Shown one piece after another: positions 52,714 through 62,394 of a stretch of 64,000 nucleotides of DNA. The stretch comes from JBGASG01 sp046328035. Its GTDB lineage: Bacteria > Cyanobacteriota > Vampirovibrionia > Obscuribacterales > Obscuribacteraceae. The stretch lies in the NCBI GenBank assembly GCA_046328035.1, contig JAXLXI010000004.1, forward strand, positions 310,001 through 374,000, written 5' to 3'. The translations under genes were made by a program, and so were the position numbers. The notes below the pieces were generated by a model. That model did no database searches and was not told the origin of the DNA. It worked only from the letters and a program-made list of their open reading frames with translations. Every line of letters starts with the position of its first letter. Within the stretch, counting starts at the first letter, position 1.

Positions 52714-53586
52714 TTACTTGTTGCCGGACGACGGCAGATTCCCGCCTGGAATCAGAATATTCGAGCCGTGCGGAACATAAATTACTTCCGCATTCGGATT
52801 CAGTTTGCGTATAGCTTCCAGCCGCACATACTCGGGGCTTGAACCGAGCGCTTTGTTGGTGGCGAGAATCTTGTATGCTTCGGCATCGGCGGCGGTGCGC
52901 GTGATGTCGGCTTCTACCTTCGCCTTCTGCAATTCGTTGCGCTTCGCTTCCGCTTGCTGCAGCGCCACTTGTTTCATCTCCACCGCGTTTTGATACTCTT
53001 GCGAGAAACGCAAGTTGGTCAGCGAGATCAATTCCATCTCGATGTGACGCTCGGCAAGTTTCTTCTCGACGTACGCGCGAATAGCGGCTGAAACTTCCTC
53101 ACGATTGGCCAGCAATTTATCGACCGGTTGTTTTGCAATCTCCGCCTTCAGCGCTTCGCGCACCACCGGTGTCACCACCTTGGTGTCGTAATCGAAACCG
53201 ACGCTCTGATAAAGCGCGCCTAAAAATTCCGGCACGGGATGGAAGTTGACGGTGATGTCGGTGTGAATCACTTGCTGGTCGGCGGAAACCGCTTCCTCAC
53301 CAGTGAACGTCATGTTCTGCGTGCGTATGTCGTGCGTGTACACAGTTTGCAAAAACGGAATGATCAGATGAAACCCGGTCGGCAACACAGTCTTCTGCAC
53401 GCCTTCCATACGGTTGAACACGACGCCGGCATACCCAGGCGGGATGACAATGGCAAAGGAGGTGCAGACGAAGATACCGCCGAACAGAATGAAACCCAGG
53501 ATGCCGCCCAGCTTAGCCATTTGGTTTTTCGTGGCGGCAAAGACCACGATGCTGGCAATGGTCAAAAGAAATAGAATCGATTCCAT
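52714..53586 (-). CDS. Prohibitin-family (SPFH/band 7) protein
   Basis: 290 residues. One N-terminal membrane helix (about 28-50, 'LGGILGFILFGGIFVCTSFAIV'). The SPFH domain follows, with 'VIPPGYAGVVFNRMEGVQKTVLPTGFHLIIPF' in part, 'FTGEEAVSADQQVIHTDITVNFHP', and a long coiled coil ('YQNAVEMKQVALQQAEAKRNELQKA' in part). Such proteins form oligomers in membrane microdomains, often with FtsH. GAGG lies nine bases before the ATG. The gene follows the 116-residue coiled-coil protein by ten bases, so they are an operon. Confidence 0.9.
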   Translation of the reverse strand: MESILFLLTIASIVVFAATKNQMAKLGGILGFILFGGIFVCTSFAIVIPPGYAGVVFNRMEGVQKTVLPTGFHLIIPFLQTVYTHDIRTQNMTFTGEEAVSADQQVIHTDITVNFHPVPEFLGALYQSVGFDYDTKVVTPVVREALKAEIAKQPVDKLLANREEVSAAIRAYVEKKLAERHIEMELISLTNLRFSQEYQNAVEMKQVALQQAEAKRNELQKAKVEADITRTAADAEAYKILATNKALGSSPEYVRLEAIRKLNPNAEVIYVPHGSNILIPGGNLPSSGNK

Positions 53587-53596
53587 TTAGCAGTCC

Positions 53597-53947
53597 TCAA
53601 GGCTGGTCTTGTTTTTTCGGCATCTTTAGAAGTTTGGGCTCTGTCGAGACCCGCTTTTCCCGCTCCACTTTGAGCGTCTCGGTATCCAGTCCGCTCATCT
53701 TCAAGTGATTGAGCAAGAACTCGTTCGTGAACTTTAAATCGGCAATCTCGTCCTTCAGCTCCAGAAGCTGCATTTCTTGCGCCTCGATACGCTCGCGCAA
53801 GTGCTCTTCGGCTGCCGGCAACATCAGCCGGTAGCGCTGTTTCATTTTTTCTGAGTAAGCCTCTGCCAGGGGGCGACCGATAGCCGCAATTGTGACAACC
53901 GACACAACGCCCAGAAACATGAGAAATGCCACTTCAAAGGCGATCAA
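53597..53947 (-). CDS. Small membrane protein with coiled coil
   Basis: 116 residues starting at TTG 53947. One N-terminal helix ('VAFLMFLGVVSVVTIAAIG'), then a charged coiled coil ('AAEEHLRERIEAQEMQLLELKDEIADL' in part). No family was recognised. It sits ten bases ahead of the prohibitin-like gene, which suggests a structural partner of that complex (inference). Confidence 0.65.
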   Translation of the reverse strand: MIAFEVAFLMFLGVVSVVTIAAIGRPLAEAYSEKMKQRYRLMLPAAEEHLRERIEAQEMQLLELKDEIADLKFTNEFLLNHLKMSGLDTETLKVEREKRVSTEPKLLKMPKKQDQP

Positions 53948-54037
53948 GAACCCACCCAGCCCCTAAATGACGACAATATACACCTTGCGACAAAAAGTTG
54001 ACACAAAATCGGGATCACAGGCATAATCAGAAATTGC

Positions 54038-54111
54038 GTCACGGTAGCTCAGATGGTTAGAGCGAGGCACTCATAACGCCTAGGTCGGCAGTTCAATTCT
54101 GCCCCGTGACA
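54038..54111 (+). tRNA. tRNA with CAT anticodon (elongator Met or Ile2)
   Basis: A full cloverleaf. Acceptor GTCACGG/CCGTGAC, D arm GCTC...GAGC, anticodon loop CTCATAA with anticodon CAT, T arm GGCAG-TTCAATT-CTGCC, discriminator A, no encoded CCA. The G1-C72 pair rules out an initiator tRNA, which normally has a mismatch there. CAT can be elongator Met, or Ile2 after lysidine modification. The sequence alone does not settle this. Confidence 0.9.
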
Positions 54112-54200
54112 GATTTTTCGCCGCCCAGTGCGGATTCCCCAGCAAGCAAAAAGCCGAGCACCAGATTTAGTGCGCGGCTATCACCATATGCAGTGGCGTG

Positions 54201-54240
54201 AAGAAACGCTGCGGCGCGGCGCGCGCAGCGCGTTTCTTTT
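54201..54240 (-). terminator. Terminator between the CAU tRNA and the DUF1292 gene
   Basis: A long GC-rich hairpin with AAGAAACG / CGTTTCTT outer arms and CTGCG / CGCAG inside. On the plus strand it ends in TTTT, and on the minus strand it directly follows the stop of the DUF1292 gene at 54239. A smaller hairpin (AGCCG...CGGCT) lies just after the tRNA near 54152-54180. Confidence 0.6.
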
Positions 54241-54568
54241 ATGAACCCTCTTCGGGTCCGCCTTCTTCGTCGGTGTCCATTTCGCTTGCCAGTTCTTTGA
54301 CAAAGGCGATGACACGCTCAAATTCTTCGTCGCTTTCGATGGTGCGGAAGATTGCCTGATCGTCTTTTTGAATCAACTGCATGATGACGGTGGAAGCTTC
54401 TTCCTTGTCTTCATCCTTGTTTTCACCGGCTTCGCCCATATTGAGCAACAGCGCATATTCTTTGCCTTCGAATTCGAAGACGCCCAGAATGCGGCAGTCA
54501 TAAGAGCGACCATCTTCTCCTTCAAGAGTGATGATTTGTTCGTCCAGGTTATTCGCTGCTTGACTCAT
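54239..54568 (-). CDS. DUF1292 family protein
   Basis: 109 residues, acidic. The DUF1292 pattern is clear: 'EQIITLEGEDGRSYDCRILGVFEFEGKEYALLL', an acidic insert, then 'VIMQLIQKDDQAIFRTIESDEEFERVIAFV' (both in part). This small family (YrzB in Bacillus) has no known function. An acidic tail (DTDEEGGPEEGS) ends it. AAGGAAG precedes the ATG. It follows the K+ channel gene by ten bases on the same strand. Confidence 0.88.
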   Translation of the reverse strand: MSQAANNLDEQIITLEGEDGRSYDCRILGVFEFEGKEYALLLNMGEAGENKDEDKEEASTVIMQLIQKDDQAIFRTIESDEEFERVIAFVKELASEMDTDEEGGPEEGS

Positions 54569-54578
54569 GTTCTTCCTT

Positions 54579-55622
54579 TTACGTTACTAGTGCGCCCGCC
54601 AGAGTTCCTAAGCGTTGCAATTCTTCTTCGGCTCCCAGGGCTATCACTTCATCTCCGCTCTTGAACACCAGGTCCGGTGCTGGATTAGTTACTAACTTAC
54701 CCTGCTGACTTACCGCCAAAACCATGGCACCGGCTGTCTGTTTTATATTAGCCTCTTTGAGCGTTTGTCCGACTAATTTTGACGAAGGCTGAATTGTAAT
54801 CTGTTCCATTCGCAAATCATACGCCGGGCTGTGCATGGCAACATCGAGGAATTCCAGCACCAGCGGCTGCGTTACGGCGGTTGCCATGCGGCGACCGCAA
54901 ATCACATAAGGTGAAATTACCTTCTTTGCACCGGCTCTCAACATCTTGCCTTCCGATCCGGGGTTGGCAGCCCGGCACACTATGTTGATGTGTTCGTTCA
55001 AGCCGCGCGCAGACAACGTAATGAATGTGTTGGCGGCATCATCGGCCAGGGCGCAGACGACGCCGCCCGCGCGTTCGATGCCCGCTTCGATCAGCGTCTC
55101 GTCGGCTGTGGCATCCGCCTGCAAGACAAGATGTCCTTCTTCCTCAGCCTTCTTGGCTCTTGCAGTATCCAGTTCGACGATCACGAACTCCACTTTGTTG
55201 GCGATAAACTGCTGCGTCACCTCCTGCCCGGTGCGCCCGTAACCGCATACGATCTGATGCCCTTCCAGTCTGTTGATTTTTGCTTTCATGCGCCTGCGCC
55301 CAAAAAATGCCGTCGGATTAGCCTCGATTACGGTCTCAGCCATGTCGGTGAGGATGTAGAGAGCCAATCCGACGCCAAAGAGAATGAAAACGATTGTGTA
55401 AATTCGTCCAGTTGTTGATAACGGGTGGACCTCCCCGTAGCCGATTGTAGTGAGCGTAGTCAAGCTCATGAATACGGCGTCTAGAGGCTTCCACTTCTCA
55501 ATCACCATGTAGCCCAGAGCGCCGGCGCAGATGAGCGCGATAATCATCAGCCAATGCCGCAGAAATCGCGAAACGAAGGTTCTCAAGACGCCGCCATTGT
55601 CTAAACTCCCGTTCACCCGCAC
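54579..55622 (-). CDS. Potassium channel with RCK (TrkA-N/TrkA-C) domains
   Basis: 347 residues from a GTG start. Two membrane helices (about 20-40 and 74-94) flank the pore loop 'SLTTLTTIGYGEVHPLS', with TIGYG as selectivity filter. The cytosolic part is a TrkA-N Rossmann domain ('HQIVCGYGRTGQEVTQQFI', then 'VIVELDTARAKKAEEEGHLVLQADATADE' in part) and a TrkA-C domain at the end ('LVGQTLKEANIKQTAGAMVLAV' in part). This is the MthK/Kch type of ligand-gated K+ channel. It lies in one unit with the DUF1292 gene. Confidence 0.92.
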   Translation of the reverse strand: MRVNGSLDNGGVLRTFVSRFLRHWLMIIALICAGALGYMVIEKWKPLDAVFMSLTTLTTIGYGEVHPLSTTGRIYTIVFILFGVGLALYILTDMAETVIEANPTAFFGRRRMKAKINRLEGHQIVCGYGRTGQEVTQQFIANKVEFVIVELDTARAKKAEEEGHLVLQADATADETLIEAGIERAGGVVCALADDAANTFITLSARGLNEHINIVCRAANPGSEGKMLRAGAKKVISPYVICGRRMATAVTQPLVLEFLDVAMHSPAYDLRMEQITIQPSSKLVGQTLKEANIKQTAGAMVLAVSQQGKLVTNPAPDLVFKSGDEVIALGAEEELQRLGTLAGALVT

Positions 55623-55801
55623 ACTCAGGTGAACGCCGATCGAAAAGTATCATAAACTCCGGCGCCCAAGGGCGCGCCAGCTTCTATTCTTTAACTGGTA
55701 AGATTTCAGGCTTGCAGCCCACACGTAGCTCCAGGCAGCTCCAAGCAAGCCTCCGCCGCTCTCAGCGACGGGCAACAATCAGCAATAAGCAAGAGGAATC
55801 G

Positions 55802-57256
<1,455 letters not shown>

Positions 57257-57258
57257 CT

Positions 57259-58074
57259 ATGAGCTACAGAAGCAACCGCACTGAAGATCGCGAAGACGAA
57301 GAAAACGAGAAGGACAACGGCTCGGAATCTTCCGAATCCGGCTCTGATAAAGAACAGGAAGATGAGGACAAAGACTCAGGCGGCAAACGCCGCGTCTTCC
57401 TTTTCGGGCGGCTGGAAAACGAAGTTGCACTGCCGGTGATCAAGCGCTTGCTGCGCTTGAATGACAAGGATCCGAAAACCCCGATCGATCTGATTATCAA
57501 CTCGGCCGGCGGAAATGGTTATAACGCCGATGCGATCATTGCCACCATTCACAGCTTGAGCGCTCCGGTCAACACGATCTGCTTCGGACATGCACTCTCC
57601 GGAGCCTGCGAGATTCTCGCTTCCGGCACCGGCATGCGCAAAGCTTACGAGTTCGCTACTTTGATGTTTCACCAGACCCTCTGGGAAGCGGACGGCGACA
57701 TCACCAACCTGGAGATTCAAGCCAAGCAAGGACTGAAATTCCGTGATGCGCAAATTGATCTGCTGGCCCGTTGCAGCGGCCAAGACAAGAAGATCATTCG
57801 TCAGGACATCGAACGAGACCACTACATGACCTCCAAGGAAGCGCTGGCATACGGGCTGATCGACGAGATCGTTCACCACCGTCACGTGCGCATGCCTGAG
57901 CGCAGACGGGCAGCAGCTGCTTCGGCAGCAGCAGCCGCCGCTGAGCAAGCCGCACAGGCAGCCCAAGCCGCGCCTGCAAAGGTGCGCGCCGCCGCCCGCG
58001 CCGTCAAGAAAACCACAGCCTCTCGCACCAAGAGTCAGAGCCGTCGCGGCAAGCGCGGCACCAAAGCCGGTTAA
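57259..58074 (+). CDS. ClpP-like serine protease within the atpD-atpC operon
   Basis: 271 residues, starting two bases after the atpD stop, so it is translationally coupled. Residues about 44-207 are a ClpP fold: 'RRVFLFGRLENEVA', 'LIINSAGGNGYNADAI', 'CFGHALSGACEILASGTG', 'ATLMFHQTLWE' and 'DIERDHYMTSKEALAYGLIDEIV'. The catalytic triad reads Ser114, His138 and Asp183, all in the expected places, so it may be active. The usual ClpP N-terminus that docks the Clp ATPase is replaced by about 42 very acidic residues, and a long Ala/Lys/Arg-rich tail (about 212-271) is added. It is not the standard clpP. Role unknown: it could act on or regulate the ATP synthase, or be a chance insertion. Confidence 0.85.
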   Translation: MSYRSNRTEDREDEENEKDNGSESSESGSDKEQEDEDKDSGGKRRVFLFGRLENEVALPVIKRLLRLNDKDPKTPIDLIINSAGGNGYNADAIIATIHSLSAPVNTICFGHALSGACEILASGTGMRKAYEFATLMFHQTLWEADGDITNLEIQAKQGLKFRDAQIDLLARCSGQDKKIIRQDIERDHYMTSKEALAYGLIDEIVHHRHVRMPERRRAAAASAAAAAAEQAAQAAQAAPAKVRAAARAVKKTTASRTKSQSRRGKRGTKAG

Positions 58075-58104
58075 ACCGGATAAAAATAGAAGGATCGAGC
58101 TCAA

Positions 58105-58533
58105 ATGCCAGCAACAATCAAACTCAATTTGATCACCCCCGAACGCATCGTCTTCCAAGACATGGTGTCTCAAGTGGTGGCAATGTCCACTGAGGGCGAG
58201 CTGGCGATTTTGCCGGGACACGAACCGCTGGTGACGCCGCTGGCAATTGACGTCGTGCGTTTCACGCGCGCCAACGGAGAAGAAGACCATGCCGCGGTGA
58301 TGGGCGGCGTCCTGGAAGTACGCGAGAACGACGTCACGGTGCTCAGCGATGTCGCTGAACTCGGTGATGAAATCGAAGAAGCTCGCGCCAAGGCGGCTAA
58401 AGAAAGATCGGAAGCCGAGAAGACAACCAAGACCGACAAGCTCGATGTGTACGCCAGCGAAATGGCCATCTCCCGCGCCATCACCCGCCTGAAAGCCGTC
58501 GAACTGCGCAACCGCAAACGTCGCTCGCTCTAA
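58105..58533 (+). CDS. atpC: F1F0 ATP synthase subunit epsilon
   Basis: 142 residues. Epsilon sits in the F1 stalk and restrains ATP hydrolysis. The beta-sandwich part is clear ('LNLITPERIVFQDMVSQVVAMSTEGELAILPGHEPLVTPL' in part, and 'AAVMGGVLEVRENDVTVLSDVAE'), followed by the two-helix C-terminal arm. AAGGATCGAG precedes the ATG. It follows the ClpP-like gene by 30 bases and closes the operon, overlapping the next, convergent, gene by four bases. Confidence 0.95.
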   Translation: MPATIKLNLITPERIVFQDMVSQVVAMSTEGELAILPGHEPLVTPLAIDVVRFTRANGEEDHAAVMGGVLEVRENDVTVLSDVAELGDEIEEARAKAAKERSEAEKTTKTDKLDVYASEMAISRAITRLKAVELRNRKRRSL

Positions 58534-59018
58534 TCAGCAGCCCTCTCTTCGAGATAACCGGGCAAAACCAACCGGAATGCGGCTCCGAGTCCGGCAACAA
58601 TGGTTCCCGCCAGCTTCAAGCGCGGAATACTCATGACCAGGCCACCAAGAAAAAGTGCCGCATCACATCCCAAGTAGGCCGCAACGCGAGACTTGGACTC
58701 GGCACCGCTGTACATTGGGACGGCATCACCGCTCAAGGATAGGGTTCCAATCCCCGCCACCGCTGCGCCCAGTCGCCCGTACCGTGAGCCCGCAGCATAG
58801 ACGCCGGCTGCACTAATTAAACCGAAGGGAGAAACCACCCAGCCAGACTCCTGGGCATCAGCCTGTCGCCAGATGTGCGGGTCTGACGACAGCCCGGTGA
58901 GACCGCGATTGCTTGTCGTCGAAAAAACAAATTCACTCAAGCGGATTGAGGCATCGGTGGACAAAGTTTTGGGACAAGAAAACGTATACGGATTGTTTTC
59001 TACTTCATAGCAGTCCAT
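58530..59018 (-). CDS. Small membrane protein, function unknown
   Basis: 162 residues from the ATG at 59018, five bases after AGGAGAG; the frame to 59036 is longer by six residues. Hydrophobic stretches lie at about 62-88 and 115-150, such as 'LGAAVAGIGTLSLSGDAVPM' and 'LGCDAALFLGGLVMSIPRL'. No family recognised. It overlaps the end of atpC by four bases on the other strand. The 177 bases upstream show no gene. Confidence 0.55.
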   Translation of the reverse strand: MDCYEVENNPYTFSCPKTLSTDASIRLSEFVFSTTSNRGLTGLSSDPHIWRQADAQESGWVVSPFGLISAAGVYAAGSRYGRLGAAVAGIGTLSLSGDAVPMYSGAESKSRVAAYLGCDAALFLGGLVMSIPRLKLAGTIVAGLGAAFRLVLPGYLEERAAD

Positions 59019-59195
59019 TTCGGCTCTCCTGTTCAATACTTCGCCATGATACCGGTCGATACCGGTCTATCCCCTGCCAATGCGGGGACTGCTGTCAGTA
59101 TCAAGATATGCGCCGCAAAGGCCAAGGCGTTCTCGCGCCGATTGCGGTGCGCAATTGCGCACTGAGACGGAAAACGGCTGCCCGCCACAGCGCGA

Positions 59196-59987
59196 TCAGA
59201 ACACCTGATCGGTAGGCCGAATGAGGATCTCGTTGACACTCACCGAACGCGGTTGGGTGACTGCATAGACGATCGAATTAGCAATGTCCTCGGCCGTCAG
59301 TGGTGTCATCTTCGCCACCCACTCCTTGACGGTCGATTTGGTTTTGTCGTCCGCGATGTGATCGGTGAGTTCGGTTGCCACCGCCCCTGGTTCAATCAAA
59401 GTGATGCGGATGCCCTTCGTCTGCACTTCCTGACGCAATCCTTCAGCGAAAGCGTTGACGGCAAATTTGGTGGCACTGTAAACCGCGCTGCGGGCCGACA
59501 CCAGACGTCCGGAAACCGACGAGATGTTGATGACGTCGCCTGCACCCTGCTTGAGCATGGTCGGCAACACTGCGTGCGTGCAGTACATCAGCCCGAGCAC
59601 GTTGATATCGATCATCTTCTTCCAGTCGTCGGGATTGGCGCCTTCCACCGGTCCGACATACATGACGCCGGCGTTGTTGATCAACACATCGATGCGTCCC
59701 AGTTTGTCGGCGGTTTCTTTGACGGCATGCGCCACTTGCTTCGGATCTGAAACGTCGGTAACGAAGTGGAGCGGTCGCTTCAATCCTTCCTTCTCGATGC
59801 TCTCGGCCAGCGCCGTCATGCGATCTTCGCGCCGAGCGATCAAGACCACCTGGGCACCGGCGCGAGCCAGCGCCGCAGCCGTCGCCTCTCCGATGCCCGA
59901 CGAGGCACCAGTGACGATGGCAACCTTGTCCTTGAGTTTCAGTTCCGTGTTAGCTGAAGAAGCAGGTGCCGTCGAGGTTTTAGACAT
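59196..59987 (-). CDS. Short-chain dehydrogenase/reductase
   Basis: 263 residues, a classical SDR. Cofactor motif 'VAIVTGASSGIGEATAAAL' and 'VLIARREDRM'; the Arg suggests NADP. 'VLINNAGVMYVGPV' and the catalytic 'INISSVSGRLVSARSAVYSATKFAVNAF' follow (in part), with Ser, Tyr and Lys in place. 'LIEPGAVATELTDHI' is in the usual position. It is of the YdfG/SerR-like group; the substrate is not known. It is separated from the sensor kinase upstream on the same strand by a single base, so the two are cotranscribed. Confidence 0.9.
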   Translation of the reverse strand: MSKTSTAPASSANTELKLKDKVAIVTGASSGIGEATAAALARAGAQVVLIARREDRMTALAESIEKEGLKRPLHFVTDVSDPKQVAHAVKETADKLGRIDVLINNAGVMYVGPVEGANPDDWKKMIDINVLGLMYCTHAVLPTMLKQGAGDVINISSVSGRLVSARSAVYSATKFAVNAFAEGLRQEVQTKGIRITLIEPGAVATELTDHIADDKTKSTVKEWVAKMTPLTAEDIANSIVYAVTQPRSVSVNEILIRPTDQVF

Positions 59988-59988
59988 T

Positions 59989-62301
59989 TTATGATTTCTC
60001 TTTTTCTTGGCGGGCGGTCAGTGTCTTGGTGGCGTTGGAGGCAACGAAAACGTTTTCGTCTTCCACCAGGGTCTTGAGCAGATATTCAGGAATGTGCGGG
60101 TTGGCCGACAGCCCCAGACGCACATCTTCGCTGGGATCTTGTGCCAGCATTTCCAGAACCGAGGGTGGTGCATTGGGATTTTCGCTGACACTCAGACGCA
60201 CTTCCGTGCTGGCATCGCGAGCCAGTTTCAACAACAGTTCGGACGGGGCTTGCGAGTTTTCGGCGACGCGGCAACGGACACGCTCGTTGGTGTCGTCTGC
60301 CAACTTGGCGAGAGCCATCGGCGATGTGTGCGGATTGCTGGCGAGAATCAGACGCACGTGCGTTTCTTCATCGGTGCGATCGGACGCTTCAGGCGTTTCG
60401 TGCGTGTGCACTTCGTAAATCGACTTGATAAGCGCCGACAGCTTTTGAGACGTCACAGGCTTGGCAACGTAGTAGTTCATTTTCAGCTTCAAAGCTTCCA
60501 TAACGTCTTCATCACGTTCGGAGACTGTCAGCAAAATGACTGGTATCTGGCGCAATTCGGTGTCTGCCTTAATCTCTTCGAGCACCTCGTGCCCGTTTTT
60601 GCGCGGCATATTGAGGTCGAGCAGGATCACGTCCGGCATCTGCGTCGTCGCCGAGGCTTTCAAGCGATGCAAATAGTCCATCGCTTCGACGCCGTCATTG
60701 ACCACCGCCAGGTCATACTTGAAGTCGCATCTTTTCAAGGCTTCTTGTGTAAGTCGGACATCCGAGGGGGTGTCTTCGACCAGAAGTATTTCGATGCCTT
60801 CCTGCATGTTCGCTCTCCTTACTTTCCTCACCGCCGGCAGAGTGAAGAAGAATATTGACCCCTGTCCAACTTCGGACTCAACCCAGATTTTGCCGCCGTG
60901 GGACTCGACTATCTTCTTACAAATGGCCAGTCCCATTCCAGTACCTGAATATTGTCCCTTACCGTGCAGGCGAGAGAACATGTCAAACACCTTTTCTGCA
61001 TATATTGGTGCAATCCCAATACAGTTGTCACGCACCGAGAACATGCACTGGTGGCGGTCGGTTTCGGCGCGAATGTGAATTACGGGCGGTTCTTCGCCCC
61101 GATATTTAATGGCGTTGCTGATTAAGTTCTGGAAAAGCTGGACCATCTGGGTGTACTCGACATCGACATCGGGCAGCCGGTCGACTTCCAGGCGCGCTCC
61201 GGTCTCCTTAATCGAGGCATTCATCGCTGTCAGGACTTCTTCAATCACCTGATTGCAGTTAGTGACGAACTTCTCTCCCGAGTCATGTTCCGGAATGTGT
61301 GAGTGAACCAGAACCGAGCTGATCAGATTTTGCATGCGCCGGGTGCCGTCCAGAATGAACTCGAAAAACTCCTCGGAATCAGGGTCCAACTTTCCTTTCA
61401 GGTTGTCGGCCAGAAGATGCACGAAGCCCTGAACCGTTTTCAAAGGCTCCTGCAAATCATGTGATGCAATCTTGGCGAACTGCCGCAATTCCTCGTTGCT
61501 CTGCTGCAGCTTCTCGGTACGCTCTTGCACCAGTCTCTCCAGTTCTTCCGCCGAACGGCGGCGTTCGCTGATATCGCGCGCGAATGCGCAGTAGGTGTAG
61601 TCGAGGTCTTCCTTAATGCGGAAGATGCCCATCTCGATTGGAAACTCGTGACCATCTTTGCGCACCGCGAAGACTTCGCGAGAGGTCCTGAGAATGCGCC
61701 CCTCGTTGGTCCCGAAGTACTGGGCGATGCCGCGCAAATACTGCCGGCGCAGGTGTACGGGCAAAATAATCGTCAGGCTCTGTCCGAGCACTTCATCACT
61801 GCGCCAGCCGAACGTCTGCTCCGCTTGGGTGTTCCAGTCGGTGATCCGCCATTCGGTATCCATGGAGACGAACGCATCATATGAGTTTTCGACGATGGCG
61901 CGCATGCGGTCTTGCTCTTTGCGCAGCGCCAGTTCAACCCGGTGGCGTTCCACCGCATACTGCAAACAACGCAGCACGGAAGCATCACCGGCGATACCTT
62001 TAATGACGTAATCCTGGGCACCGTTGCGGACGGCTTCCAGCGCCTGCCGATGGTTATCTTCCGATGTGAACACGACGATCGGGATGCCGGTTTCCATCTG
62101 CCGGACGCGATAGAACGTCTCGATGCCCATACTGTCGGGCAGCGACAGGTCCAGCAAGATGACGTCGATACCCGGTTCTTTCAAGCGCTCGATAGCCTTG
62201 GCGAGCGTATCCACGCAATCTACGTCATTGCCGCGGCGCTCAAGGCTTATGCGGATCGACATCGATTGTGTCGGACTGTCTTCGACTACCAGAATGCGCA
62301 T
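59989..62301 (-). CDS. Hybrid histidine kinase with two receivers and LRV-like tail
   Basis: 770 residues from the ATG at 62301. A TTG at 62307 fits the upstream AGAGGA better and is a real alternative. Order: receiver ('MRILVVEDSPTQSMSIR', Asp in 'VILLDLSLPDSMG'); PAS ('RAIVENSYDAFVSMDTEWRI' in part); HisKA with 'FAKIASHDLQEPLKTV', as in phytochrome-like kinases; HATPase ('GTGMGLAICKKIVESHGGKI'). A second receiver of the Rcp1 kind follows ('EILLVEDTPSDVRLTQEALKR', 'VILLDLNMPRKNGHEVLEEI'), then about 100 residues of four repeats like 'ENPNAPPSVLEMLAQDPSEDVR'. The repeats match leucine-rich-variant (LRV) type. No membrane helix, so it is cytosolic. The ligand sensed by the PAS domain is unknown. 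Confidence 0.88.
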   Translation of the reverse strand: MRILVVEDSPTQSMSIRISLERRGNDVDCVDTLAKAIERLKEPGIDVILLDLSLPDSMGIETFYRVRQMETGIPIVVFTSEDNHRQALEAVRNGAQDYVIKGIAGDASVLRCLQYAVERHRVELALRKEQDRMRAIVENSYDAFVSMDTEWRITDWNTQAEQTFGWRSDEVLGQSLTIILPVHLRRQYLRGIAQYFGTNEGRILRTSREVFAVRKDGHEFPIEMGIFRIKEDLDYTYCAFARDISERRRSAEELERLVQERTEKLQQSNEELRQFAKIASHDLQEPLKTVQGFVHLLADNLKGKLDPDSEEFFEFILDGTRRMQNLISSVLVHSHIPEHDSGEKFVTNCNQVIEEVLTAMNASIKETGARLEVDRLPDVDVEYTQMVQLFQNLISNAIKYRGEEPPVIHIRAETDRHQCMFSVRDNCIGIAPIYAEKVFDMFSRLHGKGQYSGTGMGLAICKKIVESHGGKIWVESEVGQGSIFFFTLPAVRKVRRANMQEGIEILLVEDTPSDVRLTQEALKRCDFKYDLAVVNDGVEAMDYLHRLKASATTQMPDVILLDLNMPRKNGHEVLEEIKADTELRQIPVILLTVSERDEDVMEALKLKMNYYVAKPVTSQKLSALIKSIYEVHTHETPEASDRTDEETHVRLILASNPHTSPMALAKLADDTNERVRCRVAENSQAPSELLLKLARDASTEVRLSVSENPNAPPSVLEMLAQDPSEDVRLGLSANPHIPEYLLKTLVEDENVFVASNATKTLTARQEKEKS

Positions 62302-62394
62302 GCCCAATGGATTTTCCTCTGGAGACCGGAAAACCAGATAGATTGTACCACCGGACAGCAACTCAGCAGGAAACACCAGCAACGCCCGAAAGGC

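Noticed and set aside
54038..54111. Initiator tRNA-fMet
   Set aside because: The first acceptor pair is G-C rather than the mismatch that marks initiators.
57376..58290. 304-residue minus-strand frame across the ClpP-like gene and atpC
   Set aside because: It spans two real genes on the other strand, and its low-complexity part is the antisense of the Ala-rich tail.
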